Below, one piece after another: positions 1 through 6,653 of a stretch of 8,215 nucleotides of DNA (position 1 is the first letter of the stretch; every line of letters starts with the position of its first letter). This DNA is from an uncultured Lysobacteraceae bacterium (GTDB lineage: Bacteria; Pseudomonadota; Gammaproteobacteria; Xanthomonadales; Rhodanobacteraceae). The DNA lies in contig CAMLSI010000231.1 in assembly GCA_946482585.1 (NCBI GenBank), positions 1 to 8,215 on the forward strand, written 5' to 3'. The translations under genes and the position numbers were made by a program. Below the pieces are notes generated by a model. It was not told the DNA's origin. It did not search any database and was given only the letters and a program-made list of their open reading frames with translations.

Positions 1-1895
1 TAGGCGACGTGGTGGCTGGGTTCGTTGCCGTGGGCGTACCAGCCGATCAGGCCGGTGATGTCTTCCATGTGCTCGAACAGTTTGGGATCGACCTTGGCAT
101 CGAATACCTGGTCGATGCGCCGGACGAACTGCTCGTCGCCGCCATGGGACCGGATCAGGCCGGCCACGTCCTGCGGCACGTACCAGGAGTATTGCCAGGC
201 ATTGCCTTCGGTGTAGTCGGTGCCGTAGCCGCTGGCGCTGGGATCGAACGGTTCGCGGAAGCCGCCGTCGCTGTTGCGCGCGCGCATGAAACCGGTTTTC
301 CTGTCGAAGGCGTGGCGCCAGTTGCCGGCGCGCTGCGCGAACGTCGCGGCGACGTCCTTGCGCCCCATGGCTGCGGCGACGCGGGCGACGGTCCAGTCGT
401 CGAATGCATATTCCAGAGTCTTCGATGCCGCTTCGCCGACCTGGTCGATCGGCACGTAGCCCAGCTTCCGATACTGAGCGATGCCGCCGTAGGGACCGTA
501 GTCCGCGCTGGCGACCATGGCCTGCAGGGCTTCGTCCTCGTCGTAGCCGCGGATGCCCTTCATGTAGGCATCGGCGATCACCGGTACGGCGTGATAGCCG
601 ATCATGCACCAGGTTTCCAGGCCGTGGAACGCCCAGACCGGCAGTATGCCGTGCGCACTGTGACGCCGCGCCGCCAGCAGCGACTGCACCACGTCGTTGG
701 TGTATTGCTCGGGCTGGATCAGAGTCAGCAGCGGGTGCTGCGCCCGGTACGTATCCCAGAGTGAAAACGTGGACAGATTTCTCCAGCCGTCGGCCTGGTG
801 CACGGCGTTGTCCGGGCCGCGGTAGCGGCCGTCGCTGTCCATGAACAGACTCGGCGCCTGCAGGGTGTGGTAGACCGCGGTGAAGAACGCCTTGCGCTGC
901 GGCTCGTCGGCCTCGATGCGGAAGACGCCGAGCGCGCGGCTCCATGCATCCCTGGCCTTGGCCGCGACGGCGTCGAAATCCCAGCCGGGCATTTCCGCGT
1001 CCAGGTTGGCGATCGCGCCCTCTTCGCTGACCGGTGACAGAGCGACCTTGACGACGGCCTGTTCGGTGCCGGCTGGCAGATCCAGCACGCCGACCAGGGC
1101 ACGGCCTTCGATGTTGGCGCGCTGTTCCGGTCTCTCGGCGGCCGGCGGCGCGAAACCTTTGTAATAAATATCTTTTTCTGTGTTGTGCAACTGATGCCCT
1201 GCGATCGGCGCCGATACGCGCAATGCGAAATACAGCTGCCGCCCGGGCGCCCAGCCGCGGGTTTCGCGCATGCCGGTCAGCGTGCCGTCGGCGCGCAGAC
1301 GCAGGCGCGACCACAGCACCTTGCCCGGGTAGTCGTACATGCTCGTGCGCAGGTCGATCAGCACGTGCGCCGGCTTGTCCTTGGGAAAGCGATAGCGGTG
1401 CACGCCGATGCGCTCGCCGGCGGTGAGTTCGGCGCGGATGCCGTAATCGCTCAGACCCACGGCGTAGTAACCCGGCCGCGCCTGTTCGTCGGCGTGGGAA
1501 AAGCGCGAGCGATAGCCGCTGCCGGGCTGGCCGCTGTCGCCGGGCTCGAGCTTCACCGCGCCGGAAATCGGCATCACCAGCACGTCGCCCAGATCGGAAT
1601 GACCGGTGCCGGAAAAATGCGTGTGCGAGAAACCGACGATGCTGTCGTCGTCGTAGCGATAGCCCGCGGCCCAGCCGTAGGCCTGCTTGCGCTCGCGGAT
1701 CTGCGTGTCCGGACTCAGCTGCACCATGCCGAACGGCACGACCGCGCCGGGAAACGTATGACCGTCGCCGCCGGTGCCGATGAACGGATCGACCGCTGCA
1801 TAGGCCAGCGCGCCGGCCTCGTCGGCGCGCGCGACCGGCAACACGGTGGCGGCGATACAGAGCAGGCCTAGAGCGGTCCGGGCGAGCAGCGGCAT
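1..1895 (-). CDS. Secreted GH92 exo-alpha-mannosidase (partial, C-terminus beyond left edge)
   Basis: The frame stays open for 631 codons from the ATG at 1895 to the window edge. GH92 enzymes are calcium-dependent inverting exo-alpha-mannosidases that remove mannose from N-glycans or fungal/yeast mannan. Residues 1-24 form a Sec-type signal peptide ending ARA, so the enzyme is periplasmic or secreted. Family hallmarks in order: VDPFIGTGGDGHTFPG (35-50), GFSHTHFSGTG (88-98), SLWDTYR (W380/D381), YTEGNAWQY with the expected catalytic-acid Glu563, and GNEPSHH around Glu625 near the left edge. The catalytic-base Asp region (GDDDCGQMSAW-type) and roughly the last 100-150 residues of a usual 720-780 residue enzyme are outside the window. 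An AGGA Shine-Dalgarno at 1905-1902 sits 6 bases before the ATG and supports this start. The gene is divergent from a sugar operon and has a predicted operator 22 bases upstream. Family assignment is very secure; the exact linkage cleaved is not known. Confidence 0.96.
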   Translation of the reverse strand, partial: MPLLARTALGLLCIAATVLPVARADEAGALAYAAVDPFIGTGGDGHTFPGAVVPFGMVQLSPDTQIRERKQAYGWAAGYRYDDDSIVGFSHTHFSGTGHSDLGDVLVMPISGAVKLEPGDSGQPGSGYRSRFSHADEQARPGYYAVGLSDYGIRAELTAGERIGVHRYRFPKDKPAHVLIDLRTSMYDYPGKVLWSRLRLRADGTLTGMRETRGWAPGRQLYFALRVSAPIAGHQLHNTEKDIYYKGFAPPAAERPEQRANIEGRALVGVLDLPAGTEQAVVKVALSPVSEEGAIANLDAEMPGWDFDAVAAKARDAWSRALGVFRIEADEPQRKAFFTAVYHTLQAPSLFMDSDGRYRGPDNAVHQADGWRNLSTFSLWDTYRAQHPLLTLIQPEQYTNDVVQSLLAARRHSAHGILPVWAFHGLETWCMIGYHAVPVIADAYMKGIRGYDEDEALQAMVASADYGPYGGIAQYRKLGYVPIDQVGEAASKTLEYAFDDWTVARVAAAMGRKDVAATFAQRAGNWRHAFDRKTGFMRARNSDGGFREPFDPSASGYGTDYTEGNAWQYSWYVPQDVAGLIRSHGGDEQFVRRIDQVFDAKVDPKLFEHMEDITGLIGWYAHGNEPSHHVA

Positions 1896-1916
1896 GGCGA
1901 GTCCTGAACGGCGACT

Positions 1917-1933
1917 TGGATCGGTCTAAATTC
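1917..1933. promoter_or_regulatory. Predicted LacI-family operator, mannosidase-proximal copy
   Basis: The 17 bases TGGATCGGTCTAAATTC match the element at 2017-2033 at 15 of 17 positions, in the same orientation and exactly 100 bases away. The copy lies 22 to 38 bases upstream of the GH92 start codon, where a bound repressor would block initiation or early elongation. Its dyad is imperfect (4 of 6 inner base pairs kept around the central CG), so it is probably the weaker site. Binding by the adjacent LacI-family protein is inferred. Confidence 0.65.
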
Positions 1934-2012
1934 GACCCTAGCACGGGTTTCCGCCCTTTGGCTTGCTGCAGCGCAGAATGTACCGATACGGTCGCGCAGG
2001 CACACTCGCGAA

Positions 2013-2032
2013 AATCTGGATCGATCCAAATT
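2013..2032. promoter_or_regulatory. Predicted LacI-family operator, repressor-proximal copy
   Basis: AATCTGGATCGATCCAAATT is a 20-base near-palindrome with a single mismatched pair. Its inner 12 bases, TGGATCGATCCA (2017-2028), are a perfect palindrome. The centre is CG, as in classical LacI/PurR-family operators, where the hinge leucine wedges into a central CpG step. The site ends one base before the repressor start codon, so it would autoregulate the repressor and the three genes behind it. It also occupies the position where a ribosome binding site would be expected. Confidence 0.75.
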
Positions 2033-2033
2033 C

Positions 2034-3116
2034 ATGCCGACCGCCCCGCGCCGCCGCCCGATCACCCTCAGCGATATCGCCGCCAATTGCGGGGTTTCCC
2101 GCGCCACCGTGTCGCTGGTGTTGCGCCAGAGCCCGCTCGTGAACGCGCAGACGCGGTCGCGCGTCGAGGCCGAATTCAAGCGCGTGGGCTATGTCTACAA
2201 CCGCGCCGCGGCCAGCCTGCGTACGCGCCGTTCCAGCAGTGTCGCGCTGGTGGTCAACGATCTGTCCAATCCGTTCTTCGCCGAATTCGCCGCCGGCGTG
2301 GACGAGGCGCTCGCGGCCGCCGGCTACGTCACGCTGCTCGGCAGCACGGGCGAGTCGGCCGAACGCCAGCAGGCGGTCTTGCAATCGCTGATGGAGCACG
2401 ACCCGGCCGGCGTGATCCTGTCGCCGGCCGAAGGCAGCGACACGGAACGCGTGCGTCAGGCCATCGGCCTGCGCGCGCCGGTGCTCGTGTTCAACCGCGA
2501 ATTGCGCGACAGCGGCTGGGATCAGCTCAGCCTGGACAACGTCGACGGCGCGCGCCAGGCCGCGCGACATTTGCTGCAATGGGGACATCGCCGCATCGCC
2601 TTCTTCGGCGGCCATGCGGGCTCCAGCTCCTGCCGCCAGCGCCGCGAGGGCTATGCCCTGGCGATGCAGACCGCCGGCGTCGAAATCGAACCGCACTGGG
2701 TGGTGGAATCCGCGCCGTCGCGACTGGAAGCCGCGGCCCAGGCCGGCGCCCTTTTCGCGCTGGTGCGCGCGCCGACCGCCGCCGTCTGCTACAACGATGC
2801 CGTCGCGCTGGGACTGATGCTGGGCCTGCAGGCCCGCGGCCGACTGCCCGGCAAGGACTTCGCGGTCACCGGTTTCGACGACATTCCCGAAGCCGCGGTC
2901 AGCGTGCCGCCGCTGACCACGCTCGCGGCCGATCCGCGCGCACGCGGTCGCCAGGCGGCGCATCTGGTTCTGGCGCGCGTGAATTCCGCCGGTGACGGCA
3001 AGAACGGAAACGCCGCGCCGCGTACGCCGCAACCAACGGCTGCACCGCCGGCGCATACCGTCGTTCCCGTCCGCCTGATCGTGCGCGCGAGTACCTGCGC
3101 GCCGGCACGGCCCTGA
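2034..3116 (+). CDS. LacI-family transcriptional repressor of the mannoside locus
   Basis: This 360-residue protein has an N-terminal LacI helix-turn-helix (residues 11-30, LSDIAANCGVSRATVSLVL), a hinge helix at about 56-66 (NRAAASLRTRR, with Leu62 at the expected operator-inserting position) and a periplasmic-binding-protein-like effector domain starting SSVALVVNDLSNPFF. This architecture is that of dimeric repressors released by a sugar. The gene leads a sugar transport and catabolism operon and is divergent from the mannosidase, so its effector is likely mannose, fructose or a mannoside; this is inferred. The C-terminal end VPVRLIVRAST is family-typical, but about 22 Gly/Pro/Ala-rich residues (319-340) are inserted just before it, which explains a length above the usual 330-345. 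No good Shine-Dalgarno precedes the ATG; the start is chosen because it gives a normal short arm before the HTH. The stop is 7 bases before the next possible start. Confidence 0.95.
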   Translation: MPTAPRRRPITLSDIAANCGVSRATVSLVLRQSPLVNAQTRSRVEAEFKRVGYVYNRAAASLRTRRSSSVALVVNDLSNPFFAEFAAGVDEALAAAGYVTLLGSTGESAERQQAVLQSLMEHDPAGVILSPAEGSDTERVRQAIGLRAPVLVFNRELRDSGWDQLSLDNVDGARQAARHLLQWGHRRIAFFGGHAGSSSCRQRREGYALAMQTAGVEIEPHWVVESAPSRLEAAAQAGALFALVRAPTAAVCYNDAVALGLMLGLQARGRLPGKDFAVTGFDDIPEAAVSVPPLTTLAADPRARGRQAAHLVLARVNSAGDGKNGNAAPRTPQPTAAPPAHTVVPVRLIVRASTCAPARP

Positions 3117-3123
3117 AACCCGC

Positions 3124-4422
3124 ATGCACGGATCGCCTCCCATGAAGGTTCCCGCCAGCGCGTCCAACCGCATCGCCCTGACCGTGACCACGGCGATTTT
3201 TTTCCTCTGGGGCTTTCTGACCAGCCTCAACGACGTGCTGATTCCGCACCTGAAGGCCGTATTCGAGCTGAACTACGCGCGCAGCATGCTGATCCAGTTC
3301 ACCTTCTTCGGCGCGTATTTCGTCATGTCCCTGCCGGCCGGGCGCGTGGTCGCGAAACTCGGCTACAAGCACAGCATGGTCTGCGGCCTGCTCATTGCCG
3401 GCGTCGGCGCGCTGGCTTTCCTGCCCGCGGCGCACTGGCAGTCCTACGGCCTGTTCCTCGGCGCGCTGTTCGTGCTCGCCAGCGGAATCACCTTGCTGCA
3501 GGTATCGGCCAATCCGTATGTGAGCCTGCTCGGTCCCGAGGCGCAATCGTCCAGCCGCCTGACCCTGGCCCAGGCGCTGAATTCGCTCGGCCACACCGTC
3601 GGCCCGGCGATCGGCGGTCTGTTGATCCTCTCGGTCGCCGTACTCGGCGCCGATGCGCTGGCCGCGTTGTCGCCGGACCAGCAGCAGGCCTACCGCGCGG
3701 CCGAAGCGCAGGCGGTGCAGTTGCCCTATCTCGGTCTGGCGATGATACTTTTCACTCTTTCCGTATTTGTGTACCTGTTCCGCTTGCCGCATCTGGCCGA
3801 AGCCACCGATGCCGGGGCCGCAGCGCATGGCAGCTTCGCCCAGGCGCTGCAGCACGCCCCGCTGCGCTACGCAGTCATCGGCATCTTCGTCTACGTCGGC
3901 GCCGAGGTCGCGATCGGCAGCCTGCTGATCAACTACCTCGCCCATCCCGACATCGTCGGCATCAGCGAGACCCGTGCCGCGGTCTATCTGTCGTACTACT
4001 GGGGCGGCGCCATGGTCGGCCGTTTCGTCGGCTCGCTGCTGCTGCGTTTCATCGCGCCGCCGCGGCTGCTCAGCCTGTTCGCCGCGATCGCGCTGGTCCT
4101 GCTCGCGCTGAGCATGGCGAGCCGCGGCAGTCTGGCCCTGTGGAGCATGGTCGCGATAGGCCTGTTCAATTCGGTCATGTTCCCGACCCTGTTCACGCTG
4201 GGCATCAAGGGCCTGGGGCCGCTGACCGCGCGCGGCTCCAGCCTGCTGATCATGGCCATTGTCGGCGGTGCGGTGATTCCTCTGCTGCAAGGCACGCTGG
4301 CGGACCATGTCGGCCTGCAGCTGTCGTTCGTGCTGCCGCTGGCCTGCTACGTCTACATCGTCTGGTACGGCTGGCGCGGCGCCCGTGCCGAAACCGGCGC
4401 CGCAGCGATGACCGCCGCATGA
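3124..4422 (+). CDS. FucP/GluP-type MFS sugar:proton symporter
   Basis: This 432-residue, 12-helix inner-membrane carrier belongs to the fucose/glucose/galactose (FHS) branch of the major facilitator superfamily. The family signature FFLWGFLTSLNDVLIPHLK covers about residues 23-41 and includes Asp37, which corresponds by alignment in my head to the proton-coupling Asp46 of E. coli FucP. SANPYVSLLGPE and RLTLAQALNSLGHTVGP follow. At the place of FucP Glu135 there is Gln126. The likely cargo is unphosphorylated mannose released by the divergent GH92 enzyme; this comes from context. A second ATG at 3142 (residue 7) gives a 426-residue protein and has a weak GGA 9 bases upstream, so it may be the true start. 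The 3' end overlaps the kinase start by 4 bases (ATGA), indicating translational coupling. Family is secure; substrate is inferred. Confidence 0.93.
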   Translation: MHGSPPMKVPASASNRIALTVTTAIFFLWGFLTSLNDVLIPHLKAVFELNYARSMLIQFTFFGAYFVMSLPAGRVVAKLGYKHSMVCGLLIAGVGALAFLPAAHWQSYGLFLGALFVLASGITLLQVSANPYVSLLGPEAQSSSRLTLAQALNSLGHTVGPAIGGLLILSVAVLGADALAALSPDQQQAYRAAEAQAVQLPYLGLAMILFTLSVFVYLFRLPHLAEATDAGAAAHGSFAQALQHAPLRYAVIGIFVYVGAEVAIGSLLINYLAHPDIVGISETRAAVYLSYYWGGAMVGRFVGSLLLRFIAPPRLLSLFAAIALVLLALSMASRGSLALWSMVAIGLFNSVMFPTLFTLGIKGLGPLTARGSSLLIMAIVGGAVIPLLQGTLADHVGLQLSFVLPLACYVYIVWYGWRGARAETGAAAMTAA

Positions 4423-5399
4423 AGCACATCGTCTGTTTCGGCGAAGCGCTGATCGATTTCCTGGCCCAACCGCCGAGCGCACCGCCGGCGCCGCGCGCGT
4501 TCCTGCAATTCGCCGGCGGCGCACCGGCGAATGTGGCCGTCGCCGCCGCGCGGCTCGGCGCGACCGTGGAATTCGTCGGCATGCTCGGCGCCGACATGTT
4601 CGGCGATTTCCTGCTCGCGAGTCTGGCCCAGGCCGGCGTCGGCATACGCTACGTCAAGCGCACTGCCGCGGCGAACACCGCACTGGCCTTCGTCGCGCTG
4701 GACGCTCACGGCGAACGCAGCTTCAGTTTCTACCGCCCGCCCGCGGCCGACCTGCTGTTCCGCGCCGAACATTTCCACACTGAGTGCTTCGCCGGTGCCG
4801 GCGCGCTGCACCTGTGCTCCAACAGCCTCACCGACGGCGCGCTCGCGACTGCGACGCTCGAGGCGCTGGAGCGCGCCCAGGCCGCCGGCGCGCTGATCAG
4901 CTTCGACATGAACCTGAGGCCGTCGCTATGGCCGGCCGACATCGATCCGCACGCGCGTCTCTGGCGCGTGCTGGAGCAGGCCGAAGTGGTCAAGCTCGCG
5001 CGCAGCGAGCTTGACTATCTCGCCGCCGACGGCGGCGGCGAGGCGGCCGTGATCGAGCGCCTGTGGCAAGGCCGCACGCGCTGGCTCATCGTCACCGACG
5101 GCGCCGCGCGCCTGCGCTGGCACACGCGTACGCGCCAGGGCGGCATGGACTGCTTTGCGGTGCAGGCGCTGGACACGACCGCCGCCGGCGATGCCTTCGT
5201 CGGCGGCCTGCTCGCCTGGCTGGCGTCGCGCCGCATTGCCGCGGCGGAATTCGATGCGTTCCTGGAGACGACGACGGCCATGGAACAAGCCCTGCGCCAG
5301 GCCGCTGCCGCCGGCGCCGTCGCGGTGACCCGGTCCGGCGCTTTCGCCGCGATGCCGTCGCCGGCGGATATCGCCCGCTTGCTGGAGACTTTCGCGTGA
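4419..5399 (+). CDS. PfkB-family sugar kinase, probable fructokinase
   Basis: This 326-residue cytoplasmic ribokinase/PfkB kinase would convert fructose plus ATP to fructose-6-phosphate. It opens with the fructokinase-like start KHIVCFGEALIDFL. PfkB signature 1 is GGAPANVA (33-40), and signature 2, DTTAAGDAFVGGLL, carries the expected catalytic base Asp258. The central FDMNLRPSLW is typical of fructokinases. The ATG overlaps the stop of the transporter gene by 4 bases (ATGA at 4419-4422), and the end overlaps the AGE-family gene by 4 bases (GTGA at 5396-5399). The frame remains open further upstream, but only the 4419 start gives a normal family N-terminus. Its place beside a sugar isomerase suggests it phosphorylates fructose made from mannose. 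A direct mannokinase or 2-keto-3-deoxygluconate kinase role is less likely but not excluded by sequence alone. Confidence 0.93.
   Translation: MKHIVCFGEALIDFLAQPPSAPPAPRAFLQFAGGAPANVAVAAARLGATVEFVGMLGADMFGDFLLASLAQAGVGIRYVKRTAAANTALAFVALDAHGERSFSFYRPPAADLLFRAEHFHTECFAGAGALHLCSNSLTDGALATATLEALERAQAAGALISFDMNLRPSLWPADIDPHARLWRVLEQAEVVKLARSELDYLAADGGGEAAVIERLWQGRTRWLIVTDGAARLRWHTRTRQGGMDCFAVQALDTTAAGDAFVGGLLAWLASRRIAAAEFDAFLETTTAMEQALRQAAAAGAVAVTRSGAFAAMPSPADIARLLETFA
5384..5387 (+). promoter_or_regulatory. Shine-Dalgarno for the GTG-initiated AGE-family gene
   Basis: GGAG lies 8 bases before GTG 5396, inside the last codons of the kinase gene. It supports a GTG start overlapping the kinase stop rather than a later ATG. 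The next in-frame ATG candidates would remove conserved N-terminal sequence. Confidence 0.65.
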
Positions 5400-6583
5400 A
5401 TCCCCTGCCCGACTTTCGCAGTGCCGAGTTCCTGCGCCGGCACATCGCCGACACGATGGCGTTCTACCGGCCCGTGGCATCGGACCCGCAAGGCGGCTTT
5501 TTCCACTATTTCCGCGACGACGGCAGCATCTACGAACGCAGCCATCGCCATCTGGTCAGCAGCACACGCTTCGTCTTCAACTACGCCATGGCCGCCCGCG
5601 AGTTCGGCCATGCCGACGACCTGGCCGCGGCGCGGCACGGCCTGGCCTATCTGCGCGACGTGCACCGCGATCCGCACGGCGGCTATGCCTGGACGATTCG
5701 CGACGGCCGGCCCGAAGACCGCACCCATCACACCTACGGCCTGGCTTTCGTCGTGCTGGCCTATGCGCGTTCGCTGCAGGCCGGCATCGCCGAGGCGGGC
5801 GACTGGCTGCGCGAAACCTGGGATCTGCTGGAAGCCCGCTGCTGGGATGCGCAGCACGGCCTGTACCGCGACGAAGCGGATTCGCAATGGAATTTTTCCA
5901 GCTATCGCGGCCAGAACGCCAACATGCACGCCTGCGAGGCGCTGCTGGCGGCCTATGAGGCGACGCACGAACGACACTATCTGGCGCGCGCGCTCATGCT
6001 GGCCGACAACCTCACGCGGCGCCAGGCCGCGCTGGCCGGCGGCCTCGTCTGGGAACACTACGACGCGAACTGGCAGGTGGACTGGGATTACCACCGCGAC
6101 GATCCCAAGCACTTGTTCCGCCCCTGGGGTTTCCAGCCCGGCCACCAGACCGAATGGAGCAAGCTGCTGCTGATCCTGGACCGGCATTGGCGCGAACTCG
6201 GCCAACCGCAGCAGTGGCTGGTACCCGTGGCGCGGCACTTGTTCGACCGCGCCGTGCCGCAAGCCTGGGATGCCGAGCACGGCGGACTGCATTACGGCTT
6301 CGCGCCCGATGGCAGCATCTGCGACGACGACAAGTATTTCTGGGTACAGGCCGAATCGATCGCTGCCGCCGCGCGCCTCGCGCGGGCGACCGGCGACGCG
6401 GGCTACTGGACGTGGTACGACCGCCTGTGGGCATATGCCTGGGCGCATTTCGTCGACCACGAGCACGGCGCCTGGTATCGCATCCTCGACCGCCGGAACC
6501 GCAAGTACGACGACGCGAAAAGCCCTGCCGGCAAGACCGACTACCACACCATGGGAGCCTGTTACGACGTGCTGCACGGGTGA
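5396..6583 (+). CDS. AGE-family sugar epimerase/isomerase, probable D-mannose isomerase
   Basis: This 395-residue (alpha/alpha)6-barrel protein belongs to the N-acylglucosamine 2-epimerase superfamily, which includes mannose isomerases, YihS and cellobiose 2-epimerases. Family motifs: SSTRFVFNYAM with Arg58, RGQNANMHACEALLAAY with His178, FRPWGFQPGHQTEWSKLL with His250 and Glu253, YFWVQAESIAAAA, and a C-terminal KTDYHTMGACY with His384. These sit within two residues of the catalytic His176, His248, Glu251 and His383 of YihS as I recall them, so the active site appears complete. The likely reaction is D-mannose to D-fructose in the cytoplasm. Assignment to free mannose, rather than N-acetylglucosamine or a disaccharide, rests on the neighbouring alpha-mannosidase, hexose carrier and fructokinase. 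The gene starts with GTG overlapping the kinase stop and is the last gene of the operon. Cellobiose 2-epimerase or a sulfoquinovose-type YihS are the alternatives. Confidence 0.9.
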   Translation: MNPLPDFRSAEFLRRHIADTMAFYRPVASDPQGGFFHYFRDDGSIYERSHRHLVSSTRFVFNYAMAAREFGHADDLAAARHGLAYLRDVHRDPHGGYAWTIRDGRPEDRTHHTYGLAFVVLAYARSLQAGIAEAGDWLRETWDLLEARCWDAQHGLYRDEADSQWNFSSYRGQNANMHACEALLAAYEATHERHYLARALMLADNLTRRQAALAGGLVWEHYDANWQVDWDYHRDDPKHLFRPWGFQPGHQTEWSKLLLILDRHWRELGQPQQWLVPVARHLFDRAVPQAWDAEHGGLHYGFAPDGSICDDDKYFWVQAESIAAAARLARATGDAGYWTWYDRLWAYAWAHFVDHEHGAWYRILDRRNRKYDDAKSPAGKTDYHTMGACYDVLHG

Positions 6584-6610
6584 GTGCGGTGAAGCGGCTT
6601 GCCCGCGGCT

Positions 6611-6633
6611 CGTGTCGACAGTATGTCGGCGCG
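6611..6633 (+). terminator. Candidate intrinsic-type hairpin after the mannose operon
   Basis: In plus-strand RNA a 10-base-pair stem (6611-6620 with 6624-6633, two G-U pairs) closes on a 3-base loop GUA, 28 bases after the AGE-family gene's stop. The two wobble pairs become A-C mismatches on the other strand, so the structure favours the plus-strand transcript. There is no U-tract, so it may be only an mRNA-end stabilising hairpin or need Rho. It sits in the 70-base convergent gap 6584-6653, where nothing else is apparent. Confidence 0.4.
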
Positions 6634-6653
6634 AACCTGCGGATCGAGCGGCG

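Larger units (their letters stand above)
1896..2033. promoter_or_regulatory. Divergent promoter/operator region between mannosidase and repressor genes
   Basis: This 138-base gap separates the minus-strand GH92 start from the plus-strand LacI-family start and must hold promoters for both directions. It contains two 17-base repeats (1917-1933 and 2017-2033). I see no convincing sigma70 -35/-10 pair. The best plus-strand guess is TTGCTG (1963-1968) with GATACG (1985-1990), 16-base spacing, a poor match. On the minus strand TAGGGT (revcomp of 1937-1942) could be a -10, which would place the left repeat over the transcription start. The promoter positions are speculative; the regulatory nature of the region is well supported by the gene layout. 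Confidence 0.7.

Noticed and set aside
9..764. 251-codon plus-strand open frame at the left edge
   Set aside because: It is antisense to the unmistakable GH92 coding frame and shows no motif of its own.
1938..3230. 430-codon minus-strand open frame across the intergenic region and repressor gene
   Set aside because: It runs through the operator region opposite a clear LacI-family gene, and its sequence has no family features.
3739..3776. T-rich patch in the carrier gene, considered as a possible promoter for the kinase
   Set aside because: It encodes a hydrophobic transmembrane helix (MILFTLSVFVYLF), which explains the T-richness. No -35/-10 pair was convincing.
2899..4524. 541-codon open frame on the minus strand opposite the carrier gene
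   Set aside because: The product is dominated by Gln, Arg, Ala, Glu and Asp, as expected when the hydrophobic helices of the plus-strand carrier are read backwards. No domain is seen.
5015..6577. 520-codon open frame on the minus strand opposite the kinase/isomerase genes
   Set aside because: Its translation is rich in Val, Arg, Ala and Gly without recognisable motifs. It is a high-GC antisense shadow of two genes with clear family motifs.
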